Shown here: in pieces, positions 49,597 through 57,710 of the stretch
Numbering within the stretch: the stretch's first letter is position 1
Layout: each line of letters opens with the position of its first letter
From: JANQPD01 sp963715655
GTDB taxonomy: Bacteria > Bacteroidota > Bacteroidia > Flavobacteriales > Schleiferiaceae
NCBI GenBank assembly: GCA_963715655.1
Contig: OY970262.1
Coordinates: 930,001 to 994,000 of the forward strand
Direction of reading: 5' to 3'
DNA: 64,000 nucleotides
Made by a program: the position numbers and the translations under genes
The notes under the pieces: generated by a model
Databases searched by the model: none
Seen by the model: only the letters and a program-made list of their open reading frames with translations
Told to the model about the DNA's origin: nothing

Positions 49597-51129
49597 ATGG
49601 ATAAAACACAAGATTTAAAAATAGAATTACGCATTTTAAAGCTCGAAGATTTTTTAAGCTTAAAAGATGCTATGGAGCATAGCTATCGCGAAGCAGAGAT
49701 GGGTGTTTGGCAAAAAAGTCACATCAAAAAATTAATTAATCTTTTCCCTGATGGGCAATTGTGCATACTGGCAAATGATAAAATTGTAGCCGTTGCATTA
49801 TCCGTAATTGTCGATTTTACCAAAATTGAGGAAAATCATACTTACGATGAAATTATAGACAATGGTGATTTTAGCACCCATAGTAATCATGGAGATACCT
49901 TATATGGTATTGATGTGTTTGTACATCCCGAATTTAGAGGTATGCGCTTGGCGCGAAGATTATACGATGCGCGCAAAGTGCTTTGCGAAAATTTAAATCT
50001 TAAAGCCATTGTTTTTGGTGGGCGTATGAGTAAGTACGGCACGTATGCCAAAGAGCTTTCTCCTAAGGAATATTTAGAACAAGTGAAGGATAAAATTATC
50101 CATGATCCGGTACTTCATTTCCAATTGTCAAATGATTTTCACGTGCGTAAAGTAATGCGTAGTTACTTACCCGGTGATGCGCAAAGCATGGAGTTTGCCG
50201 CTTTAATGGAGTGGAATAACATTTATTATGAGCGCCACGAAAAGCATATTAATCAAACAAAATCTATTGTGCGCATTGGTTTGGTACAATGGCAAATGCG
50301 CGAACTTCCAAATTTTGACGCACTCGTAAATCAAATTGATTATTTTATTGATGCCATAAGTGCGTATCAAAGTGATTTTATATTGTTTCCAGAATTGTTT
50401 AATGCACCGCTTATGCAAGCGTATAATGATTTAGGAGAATCGCAAGCTATTCGTCAATTGGCCGGCTTTACTGAGCGCTTGCGCGATGTGTTTATTGAAA
50501 AAGCGGTGAGTTACAACATCAACATCATTACCGGTTCTATGCCTTATTTGCGTGATGATGTGTTAGTAAACATTTCTTACTTGTGCCGCAGAGATGGTAC
50601 TTGGGATTTTTACGAAAAAGTACACATCACGCCTTCCGAAAAAGATAGTTGGGGTATGAAGGGTGGGAGCAAAGTGAAAGTATTTGATACGGATGCAGGT
50701 AAAATTGGAATTCTTATTTGTTACGATGTAGAGTTTCCTGAACTTTCTAGAATTTACGCGGAGCAAGGCATGCAAATTTTATTTGTGCCTTTTCTTACTG
50801 ATACACAAAATGGCTACATGCGCGTACGCACCTGCGGTATGGCGCGCGCCATAGAAAATGAATGTTATGTTGCCCTTGCTGGTTCGGTAGGTAATTTACC
50901 TAAGGTGAGTAATATGGATATTCAGTACGCACAATCAGGAATTTTTACACCAAGTGATTTTGCTTTTCCCACCAACTGTATAAAAGCAGAGGCTACGCCC
51001 AATTCTGAAATGACTATTGTAGCAGATGTGGATTTAGATTTATTGAAAGAGTTACACAATCACGGAAGTGTAAAAACCCTTTCAGATAGACGTAAGGATT
51101 TGTATGACATTAATTGGGGCGGTATGTAA
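49597..51129 (+). CDS. GNAT acetyltransferase / carbon-nitrogen hydrolase fusion
   Basis: A 510-residue two-domain protein. Residues about 8-200 are a GNAT acetyltransferase (HGDTLYGIDVFVHPEFRGMRLARRLYD). Residues about 220-505 are a nitrilase-type hydrolase with its Glu266, Lys341 and Cys375 triad (LFPELF, YEKVHIT, ICYDVEFPE). Such fusions occur in several phyla; the reaction is unknown, perhaps acylation and hydrolysis of an amide in one route. Terminator follows. Both catalytic sets are intact. Confidence 0.9.
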   Translation: MDKTQDLKIELRILKLEDFLSLKDAMEHSYREAEMGVWQKSHIKKLINLFPDGQLCILANDKIVAVALSVIVDFTKIEENHTYDEIIDNGDFSTHSNHGDTLYGIDVFVHPEFRGMRLARRLYDARKVLCENLNLKAIVFGGRMSKYGTYAKELSPKEYLEQVKDKIIHDPVLHFQLSNDFHVRKVMRSYLPGDAQSMEFAALMEWNNIYYERHEKHINQTKSIVRIGLVQWQMRELPNFDALVNQIDYFIDAISAYQSDFILFPELFNAPLMQAYNDLGESQAIRQLAGFTERLRDVFIEKAVSYNINIITGSMPYLRDDVLVNISYLCRRDGTWDFYEKVHITPSEKDSWGMKGGSKVKVFDTDAGKIGILICYDVEFPELSRIYAEQGMQILFVPFLTDTQNGYMRVRTCGMARAIENECYVALAGSVGNLPKVSNMDIQYAQSGIFTPSDFAFPTNCIKAEATPNSEMTIVADVDLDLLKELHNHGSVKTLSDRRKDLYDINWGGM

Positions 51130-51154
51130 GCCAAACGCGCTATTAGTGAAAATA

Positions 51155-51190
51155 AAAACGCCCGTATTGCTATGCAGTACGGGCGTTTTT
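51155..51190. terminator. Terminator after the GNAT-nitrilase gene
   Basis: aaaacgcccgta (51155-51166) pairs with tacgggcgtttt (51178-51189), 11-base loop, then T; the flanking A- and T-runs make it usable in both directions. Confidence 0.88.
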
Positions 51191-51207
51191 ATTAATAAGC
51201 AAAAGTA

Positions 51208-51372
51208 TTACTCTTTATGCCCAATCATTTTGTGCGCCAACTTGGGGCTTATTTTTTCTACACTAAGTAATGTTATCCAATAACCTACAAATAAACCTAG
51301 AAAAATAAGCATACTAAAACCCATTCCAAAAATGAAAAGAAAAATGAAAAAGCCTAAAACTTTGGTAAACAT
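51208..51372 (-). CDS. Small hypothetical membrane protein
   Basis: A 54-residue protein with two close membrane helices (residues 3-20 and 22-38) and a charged tail ending KMIGHKE. It starts at ATG 51372; an upstream ATG at 51393 would lie in the predicted -7 box (51398-51391, TACTTTTG) and is unlikely to be used. No family recognised. Monocistronic, convergent with the GNAT-nitrilase gene across a terminator. Confidence 0.6.
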   Translation of the reverse strand: MFTKVLGFFIFLFIFGMGFSMLIFLGLFVGYWITLLSVEKISPKLAHKMIGHKE

Positions 51373-51390
51373 AGTTATTGTTATTTCCTG

Positions 51391-51398
51391 CAAAAGTA
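51391..51398 (-). promoter_or_regulatory. Promoter (-7 box) of the small membrane protein gene
   Basis: Minus-strand TACTTTTG, 18 bases before the ATG at 51372. It decides the start of that gene. Confidence 0.55.
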
Positions 51399-51588
51399 AA
51401 TGAAAATGCCTTGCGGAAAAAAGCCCAAACTAATTTTTATTTACGTTGAAAAATGGTTTACTGTGTTTTTTTGACAACATTACGGCTAAGCCTTAAATTC
51501 GCTTGCGCTAGATTTATTGTAGAAGCATCAACAAAACTTGATTAAAATACTTTTAGTGTAAACTATATCAACAAGAATAATAAGCTTT

Positions 51589-52983
51589 ATGAACTACCGT
51601 ATAGAAAAAGATACCATGGGCGAGGTAAAAGTACCTGCCGAAAAATATTGGGGCGCACAAACCGAACGCAGCCGAAATAATTTTAAAATTGGCGCTGAAG
51701 CAAGTATGCCTTTAGAAATTGTAAAAGGGTTTGCCTATTTAAAAAAAGCCGCGGCTTATACCAATTGTGATGCTGGTGTGCTTAGCGCAGAAAAACGCGA
51801 TGCAATTGCCAGCGTTTGTGATGAAATTTTAACCGGAATGCATGATGACCAATTTCCCTTGGTTATTTGGCAAACAGGTAGTGGCACGCAAAGTAACATG
51901 AATGTAAACGAAGTGGTTTCTAACCGAGCGCATGTGCTTGCCGGCAATAAATTAGGCGAGGGGAACCCCACCATTCATCCTAATGATGATGTGAATAAAA
52001 GCCAAAGCAGCAACGATACTTTCCCAACCGGTATGCATATTGCCGCCTATAAAATGATAATGGAAACCACTATTCCGGGTGTAGAAGCTTTACGCGATAC
52101 GCTAGCTAAAAAATCTAAAGACTTTTGGGAAGTAGTAAAAATTGGTCGTACCCATTTAATGGATGCCACACCATTAACGTTAGGTCAGGAATTTAGCGGA
52201 TACGTATCTCAATTAAACCATGGTTTAAAAGCACTTAACAACACGTTAGATCATTTAAGTGAACTTGCTTTGGGTGGCACAGCCGTAGGAACGGGAATTA
52301 ATACGCCAGAAAATTACGCGGTAAATGTAGCTAAGCACATCGCCAACTTTACCGAACTACCTTTTAAAACTGCTGAAAATAAATTTGAAGCATTGGCAGC
52401 GCATGATGCTTTAGTAGAAGCGCATGGAGCGTTAAAACAGTTGGCGGTTTCTTTAATGAAAATTGCTAATGATATTCGTATGCTGGCTTCTGGGCCACGC
52501 TCGGGTATTGGCGAAATTATTATTCCGGCTAACGAGCCAGGCTCTTCCATTATGCCGGGTAAAGTAAACCCCACCCAATGTGAAGCACTTACTATGGTTG
52601 CCGCGCAGGTAATGGGCAATGATGTGGCTATCACCGTTGGTGGATGCACAGGGCAATATGAACTTAATGTTTTTAAACCGGTAATGGCGGCTAATTTTTT
52701 GCAATCGGCCAGATTAATTGGTGATGCTTGCCAAAGTTTTAATGAGCATTGTGCCATCGGCATTGAGCCAAACCATGAAGTTATTAAAAGACATTTGGAT
52801 AATAGCCTAATGTTAGTAACCGCTTTAAACACCAAAATTGGTTACGAAAAAGCGGCTAAAATTGCCAAAACTGCACATGAGAATGGCACTACCTTAAAAG
52901 AAGAAGCGGTAAACTTAGGTTACCTTACGGCAGATGAATTTGACGAATGGGTGAATCCTAAAGACATGGTTGGTAAGCTTTAA
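51589..52983 (+). CDS. fumC: Class II fumarate hydratase
   Basis: A 464-residue fumarase: YRIEKDTMGEVKVPAEKYWGAQTERSRNNFKIG opening, SGTQSNMNVNEV substrate loop and the signature GSSIMPGKVNPTQCEALTM at about residues 317-335. It converts fumarate to malate in the citric acid cycle, iron-independent and heat-stable. Followed 8 bp later by an amidohydrolase gene. Confidence 0.97.
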   Translation: MNYRIEKDTMGEVKVPAEKYWGAQTERSRNNFKIGAEASMPLEIVKGFAYLKKAAAYTNCDAGVLSAEKRDAIASVCDEILTGMHDDQFPLVIWQTGSGTQSNMNVNEVVSNRAHVLAGNKLGEGNPTIHPNDDVNKSQSSNDTFPTGMHIAAYKMIMETTIPGVEALRDTLAKKSKDFWEVVKIGRTHLMDATPLTLGQEFSGYVSQLNHGLKALNNTLDHLSELALGGTAVGTGINTPENYAVNVAKHIANFTELPFKTAENKFEALAAHDALVEAHGALKQLAVSLMKIANDIRMLASGPRSGIGEIIIPANEPGSSIMPGKVNPTQCEALTMVAAQVMGNDVAITVGGCTGQYELNVFKPVMAANFLQSARLIGDACQSFNEHCAIGIEPNHEVIKRHLDNSLMLVTALNTKIGYEKAAKIAKTAHENGTTLKEEAVNLGYLTADEFDEWVNPKDMVGKL

Positions 52984-52991
52984 AACATATA

Positions 52992-54653
52992 ATGAGTAAA
53001 TCTATTTGGTGGCTGTTTGTAATGGCCTTTACATTTTCTGCTTGTCGCGAGCATATTGAAGCCGATGTAATTCTTTATAACGGAAACATTTATACTGTTG
53101 ATTCGCTTTTTAGTAAACACGAAGCTATTGCCATAAAAGATGGTAAAATTTTAGAAGTGGGTACCACGCATGATGTGCGTTACAACTATCGTGCAGCTAA
53201 AAATATCGACTTAGTGGGCGCCTATGTTTATCCCGGTTTAATTGATGCACACTGTCATTTTTTTGGTTATGCGCAAAGTTTACGCACGGTAAATCTGTTT
53301 GGTACTAAATCGTGGGAAGAAGTTTTAGAAAAAGTATCCGCTTTTCAAGAGGAGCATCAGCTTGATTATATAGAAGGTAGAGGTTGGGATCAAAACGATT
53401 GGCAACAAAAAGCTTTTCCTACCAATGCACAATTAAATACGCTTTTTCCAAATATTCCGGTGGTGCTAACTCGGGTAGATGGCCACGCAGTAATTGCTAA
53501 TCATGCGGCTTTAATGCGCGATACTATTATTGCGTCCACTGCGGTGGAAGGTGGTATGATGCTAAAAGATGGAAGTGGAAATTTGAGTGGTGTATTGATT
53601 GATAAAGCTGTTGAATTGCTGCGTCCGCCAAAGTTGACTTATACAGAGTGGAAAGCACTTTTGCGCCAAGCGGAAGATAGTGTGGTAAAATATGGACTTA
53701 CCACGTTAGATGATGCAGGTTTAGATATGGAGCAAATAAAAATACTTCAAAAGTTATATGAAAAAGATAGTTTGGCCATTAAGCTTTACGCGATGGTAGC
53801 CGATGAAGAAGCATCTAAAGCATATTTCTTAAACACCGGAAAAATAAAAACGGATCGATTAAATGTGCAAAGCGTAAAATTTTATGCGGACGGTGCGTTG
53901 GGTTCGCGTGGCGCCTGTCTGCGCTATCCATACCATGATGATGCCGGAAATTTTGGGCTTTTACAGAGTTCAGTTTCGTATTTCAAATCTGCCGCAAGGC
54001 AAATGGCCAATGCTGGTTGGCAAATGAATACCCACGCTATTGGAGATTCTGCCAATCGCTTAATGCTGCAAATTTATGGTACTATTGATTCCAACGGACG
54101 AGAAAGGCGTTGGCGTATAGAACATGCACAAGTGCTTGATAGTGCTGATTTTAAATTATTTGCGCAGTATTCGGTGCTGCCGAGTGTGCAACCCACCCAT
54201 GCTACTTCTGATATGTATTGGGCAAAAGATAGACTGGGCAGTCAGCGGGTAAAAGATGCGTATGCCTACAAAAAACTACTGGAGCAATATGGTAAAATAG
54301 CGTTAGGTACTGATTTTCCGGTAGAGCATATCTCCCCCATAAAAACCTTTTATGCTGCAGTTGCGCGTAAAGATGCCAGCGGTTATCCCGATGCTGGTTT
54401 TCAAATGGAAAATGCGCTTTCGCGAGAGGAGGCATTAAAGGGGATGACCATTTGGGCTGCCTTTGCTAATTTTGAAGAGACAGAGAAGGGTAGTATAGAA
54501 AAAGGAAAGTGGGCTGATTTAACCATTATGGATAAAGATTGGTTGAATTGTCCTGATTCCTTACTTTTAGAAACCAAAATTTTGAGAACTTATATTAATG
54601 GCGAGGAGTTGTATATACAGCCATCCACAAAGAAAATAGTACCACGTCACTAA
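52992..54653 (+). CDS. Amidohydrolase family lipoprotein (YtcJ-like)
   Basis: A 553-residue metal-dependent hydrolase with a lipobox (MAFTFSAC, Cys18), the metal-binding HCHFFG (in GLIDAHCHFF), a middle His region (MNTHAIGDSAN) and the late GTDFPVEHISP. The YtcJ/NfdA-like subgroup cleaves amides or formamides; substrate is unknown. It lies 8 bp after fumC and 12 bp before the acyl-CoA ligase. A lipoprotein form suggests an outer or periplasmic position. Confidence 0.9.
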   Translation: MSKSIWWLFVMAFTFSACREHIEADVILYNGNIYTVDSLFSKHEAIAIKDGKILEVGTTHDVRYNYRAAKNIDLVGAYVYPGLIDAHCHFFGYAQSLRTVNLFGTKSWEEVLEKVSAFQEEHQLDYIEGRGWDQNDWQQKAFPTNAQLNTLFPNIPVVLTRVDGHAVIANHAALMRDTIIASTAVEGGMMLKDGSGNLSGVLIDKAVELLRPPKLTYTEWKALLRQAEDSVVKYGLTTLDDAGLDMEQIKILQKLYEKDSLAIKLYAMVADEEASKAYFLNTGKIKTDRLNVQSVKFYADGALGSRGACLRYPYHDDAGNFGLLQSSVSYFKSAARQMANAGWQMNTHAIGDSANRLMLQIYGTIDSNGRERRWRIEHAQVLDSADFKLFAQYSVLPSVQPTHATSDMYWAKDRLGSQRVKDAYAYKKLLEQYGKIALGTDFPVEHISPIKTFYAAVARKDASGYPDAGFQMENALSREEALKGMTIWAAFANFEETEKGSIEKGKWADLTIMDKDWLNCPDSLLLETKILRTYINGEELYIQPSTKKIVPRH

Positions 54654-54665
54654 CACATTTATACA

Positions 54666-56453
54666 ATGAGCACTAAAAATAAATCTACCCGAATCTTTGA
54701 TTTTTTAGCCTACCAGCTTGAAAATTACAATATGAAAGATGCGCTTTCTAATAAAATTAATGGCGAATGGATATCCATTTCAACGCAGCAGTTTGAAGAT
54801 GATTCTCAAAAAATAGCACGCGCTTTAATTGAAATGGGTGTTGAGCAAGATGATAAAATTGCGCTTATAAGTTCTACCAATCGTTTTGAGTGGAACATAA
54901 TGGACATGGGGATTTTAAAAATTGGCGCGGTAAACGTGCCCATGTACCCAACCATATCTTCAGAAGATTATAAATTTATATTTAATGATTGTGGAGCAAA
55001 ATATTGCTTTGTTTCAGATAGGGAATTGTATGATAAAGTAAAAGCGGTGTGGTCTGAAATTCCTTCTTTAAAGGAGATTTATATTTTTAATGAAGATGAA
55101 GGTATTAAAAACTGGAAGGAAGTTTTAAAATTAGGAGAAGATAAAAAGCAAGAAGAGGCAGTTCAAAAAAGAATGAAGGCGGTAAAAGCAGAAGATTTGG
55201 CCACCTTAATTTATACATCAGGTACCACCGGTAGGCCAAAAGGCGTAATGCTTTCGCATAGAAATTTAGTGAGTAATGTTTTAGATAGTGAAGATCGTAT
55301 TCCCGTGGTAGCCGGAGCAAAGGCATTGAGCTTTTTACCCGTTTGTCATGTTTTTGAGCGGATGCTTACTTATTTATACATTACCAACGGTATTCCTATT
55401 TATTTTGCGGAAAGCATTGATAAAATTGGTGATAACATACGAGAAACCAAGCCGGAAATATTTGCTTTAGTACCACGCTTGCTAGAAAAAGTATATGATA
55501 AAATCGTGGCAAAAGGCACCGATTTAACCGGTTTAAAAAAGAAGCTTTTCTTTTGGGCCGTTGAGTTGGGCGAGCAGTTTGACCCTAAAACAAATTCCGG
55601 TTGGTATAATTTTAAGTTGGGCATAGCGCGTAAACTTATATTTAGCAAATGGCAAGAAGCCCTTGGCGGTAATGTACGCGCAATGGTAAGTGGCGGTGCA
55701 GCTCTTAATCCAAGGTTAAATCGTGTGTTTAGCGCAGCCGGCTTTAATATTCAAGAGGGTTACGGGCTTACCGAAACTTCACCTGTTATTTCAGTAAATT
55801 CTCCCGAATGGGGCGGTAAAGAAATTGGTACGGTGGGCAGACCAATTAACAACGTAGAAGTTAAAATTGCCGAGGATGGCGAGGTGCTTTGTAAGGGGCC
55901 AAATGTTATGATGGGATATTATCAGAACCCTGAAAAAACGGCTGAGGTTTTAGAAAAAGATGGCTGGTTTCATACCGGTGATATTGGAGAGCTAACGTCT
56001 AATGGTTTATTAAAAATTACCGATCGTAAAAAGGAAATGTTTAAAACGAGTGGAGGTAAATATATTGCCCCACAAATTATTGAAAACAAGCTTAAAGAGT
56101 CGCGCTTTATAGAGCAAGTAATGGTAATTGGTGAAGGTGAAAAAATGGCCGCAGCATTGGTGCAACCTGATTTCGAGTATTTAAAAGCATGGTGTAGCCG
56201 AAAAGGAATAAAAGCCACAAACAACCAAGAAATGGCTGAAAATGAGCAGGTATTAAAACGAATAATGGAAGATGTAGAAACCATTAATCAAAATTTTGGA
56301 CATTGGGAGCAAGTAAAACAAATTAGGCTTACGCAAGATGTTTGGAGTGTAGATGGAGATCACCTTACACCTAAAATGAGCTTGAAAAGAAGAAATATAA
56401 TGGCAAAATATCCTGAGTTATACAAAGATATTTTTGGCCATATTAAGGAATGA
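54666..56453 (+). CDS. Long-chain fatty acid--CoA ligase (AMP-forming)
   Basis: A 595-residue acyl-CoA synthetase. ATP-binding loop LIYTSGTTGRPKGVMLSHRN (about residues 182-201), GYGLTETSPVIS, and FHTGDIGEL...LKITDRKKEMFKTSGGKYIAP in the C-terminal domain. It activates fatty acids for beta-oxidation, whose operon starts 800 bp downstream, and overlaps the next gene by 4 bp. Confidence 0.94.
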   Translation: MSTKNKSTRIFDFLAYQLENYNMKDALSNKINGEWISISTQQFEDDSQKIARALIEMGVEQDDKIALISSTNRFEWNIMDMGILKIGAVNVPMYPTISSEDYKFIFNDCGAKYCFVSDRELYDKVKAVWSEIPSLKEIYIFNEDEGIKNWKEVLKLGEDKKQEEAVQKRMKAVKAEDLATLIYTSGTTGRPKGVMLSHRNLVSNVLDSEDRIPVVAGAKALSFLPVCHVFERMLTYLYITNGIPIYFAESIDKIGDNIRETKPEIFALVPRLLEKVYDKIVAKGTDLTGLKKKLFFWAVELGEQFDPKTNSGWYNFKLGIARKLIFSKWQEALGGNVRAMVSGGAALNPRLNRVFSAAGFNIQEGYGLTETSPVISVNSPEWGGKEIGTVGRPINNVEVKIAEDGEVLCKGPNVMMGYYQNPEKTAEVLEKDGWFHTGDIGELTSNGLLKITDRKKEMFKTSGGKYIAPQIIENKLKESRFIEQVMVIGEGEKMAAALVQPDFEYLKAWCSRKGIKATNNQEMAENEQVLKRIMEDVETINQNFGHWEQVKQIRLTQDVWSVDGDHLTPKMSLKRRNIMAKYPELYKDIFGHIKE

Positions 56454-57199
56454 TGAAGTACTTTTTTTTCTTACTATTATGTAATAGCCTTTTTTCGCTA
56501 CAAGCGCAAAGCAAGGGGGATTTAAGAGTGGAAATAGAAAGACTCAAAGCGCAGAATGCAGAACTTAAAGAAGAAATTTCTGCATTAAAAGGCAAAATTG
56601 TAAACAAAGAAATTATTGAACGTACGCTTAAGGCCGAGGTAAGTTTAATTTCTGATAGCTTAGAGATAGTCAGAAATTCAGTTTTGTCAAATAGTAAAAT
56701 TCAACGTTCTGAAAGCTCAAAAAAAGATTCATTACAGTTGGCTTCTTTAGAGGAGTTAGCAAAGTTGTACCAAGCCAAATTGGGTAAAAATGCAGTGGAG
56801 GAAAATTTAGGAGACAAGCAGCGGGTTTTTGATAGGCCGGGTTGTTCACACTGCGTGAAGTTTCAAAATTTTCAAAGTTTATTTATTGAAGTAGCTTTTA
56901 TTGAATACGAAATTTTTCCGGCTACAAATACCTTCACAGGGTTTTACAAATACAAATATGTGCCGGAGTTTGGTGAACTTGATTTTAAGGTGAAAAGAAT
57001 TGCCGGAACATACGTAATAAGCAAAAATACCAGAATCTTAAACCTTAATAAAATTGATGATGAATTAGTGGCATTAACGCTTGAGCACAATTTAGAAAAG
57101 CCTAAAAATAGCAGCATTTCTGGTAACGGACTGCAAGTGCATAAGTTGTACACCAAAGAAGCATCCTTACTTAAAATGGATATGCTGGAATGTTATTGA
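56450..57199 (+). CDS. Coiled-coil secreted protein of unknown function
   Basis: A 249-residue protein with a signal peptide (to about residue 20, SLQAQ), a coiled coil (about 25-75, RLKAQNAELKEEISALKGKIV) and a ~130-residue C-terminal domain that has PGCSHCVKFQNF (a CxxC) near its start. Family not recognised. It overlaps the acyl-CoA ligase by 4 bp; its stop codon lies in the palindrome that controls the next operon. Confidence 0.65.
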   Translation: MMKYFFFLLLCNSLFSLQAQSKGDLRVEIERLKAQNAELKEEISALKGKIVNKEIIERTLKAEVSLISDSLEIVRNSVLSNSKIQRSESSKKDSLQLASLEELAKLYQAKLGKNAVEENLGDKQRVFDRPGCSHCVKFQNFQSLFIEVAFIEYEIFPATNTFTGFYKYKYVPEFGELDFKVKRIAGTYVISKNTRILNLNKIDDELVALTLEHNLEKPKNSSISGNGLQVHKLYTKEASLLKMDMLECY

Positions 57200-57236
57200 T
57201 AATACTATGCGCGCATAGTATTATTAGCTATATTTG
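57199..57236 (+). promoter_or_regulatory. marR-fadN operon promoter with 26-bp perfect palindrome
   Basis: A perfect palindrome of 26 bases at 57199-57224, each arm ataatactatgcg. It is followed by TATATTTG at 57229-57236, a -7 box 28 bases before the marR start (57264). The palindrome covers the -33 region, so a bound repressor would block RNA polymerase. This is a likely MarR autoregulatory operator. Confidence 0.8.
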
Positions 57237-57263
57237 ATAAAAATCTATCATAAATAATTTTCA

Positions 57264-57710
57264 TTGAAGCAGGAAGAAACCATTGATTTCCACATTAAGC
57301 GTACCTGGCAAAACATTGCAAAAATGTATAACGAAGTTGCCGGAGGTTATGGCGCAACCATGGCCACCGGTTTTGTTTTGTTAAATATTGATAGGCAAAA
57401 TGGTACCCCTAGCACTGCTCTTGGCCCTAAAATGGGTATGGAAGCTACCAGTCTTTCACGCATTTTAAAATCTATGGATCAAAAAGGTTTGATAGAGCGC
57501 AGGCCAAACCCTGATGATGGAAGAGGAGTGCTTATTTTCTTAACCGAGTTTGGAATAGAAAAGCGTGGTGATGCAAAAAAGGCAGTAATGGAATTTAATC
57601 AAGCTATTTTTTCGGAAATCTCTGAACAAAAAATCAATGTTTTTTTTGATGTATTAACAACTATCAACGAACTGATAAATAGAAAAAAAATATACCAACA
57701 AGAAGTATGA
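57264..57710 (+). CDS. MarR family transcriptional regulator
   Basis: A 148-residue winged-helix protein: TALGPKMGMEATSLSRILKSMDQKGLIERRPNPDDGRGVLIFLTEFG covers the recognition helix and wing. The start is TTG 57264. It is the first gene of the fatty-acid beta-oxidation operon (marR, fadN-like, IVP gene, fadA), and overlaps the next gene by 4 bp. It probably represses the operon through the palindrome just upstream and responds to fatty acyl-CoA or a related ligand; the ligand is inferred from context. Confidence 0.92.
   Translation: MKQEETIDFHIKRTWQNIAKMYNEVAGGYGATMATGFVLLNIDRQNGTPSTALGPKMGMEATSLSRILKSMDQKGLIERRPNPDDGRGVLIFLTEFGIEKRGDAKKAVMEFNQAIFSEISEQKINVFFDVLTTINELINRKKIYQQEV

Noticed and set aside
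52314..52835. 173-codon minus-strand frame inside fumC
   Set aside because: Fully antisense to a well conserved gene with a clear signature; typical shadow frame.
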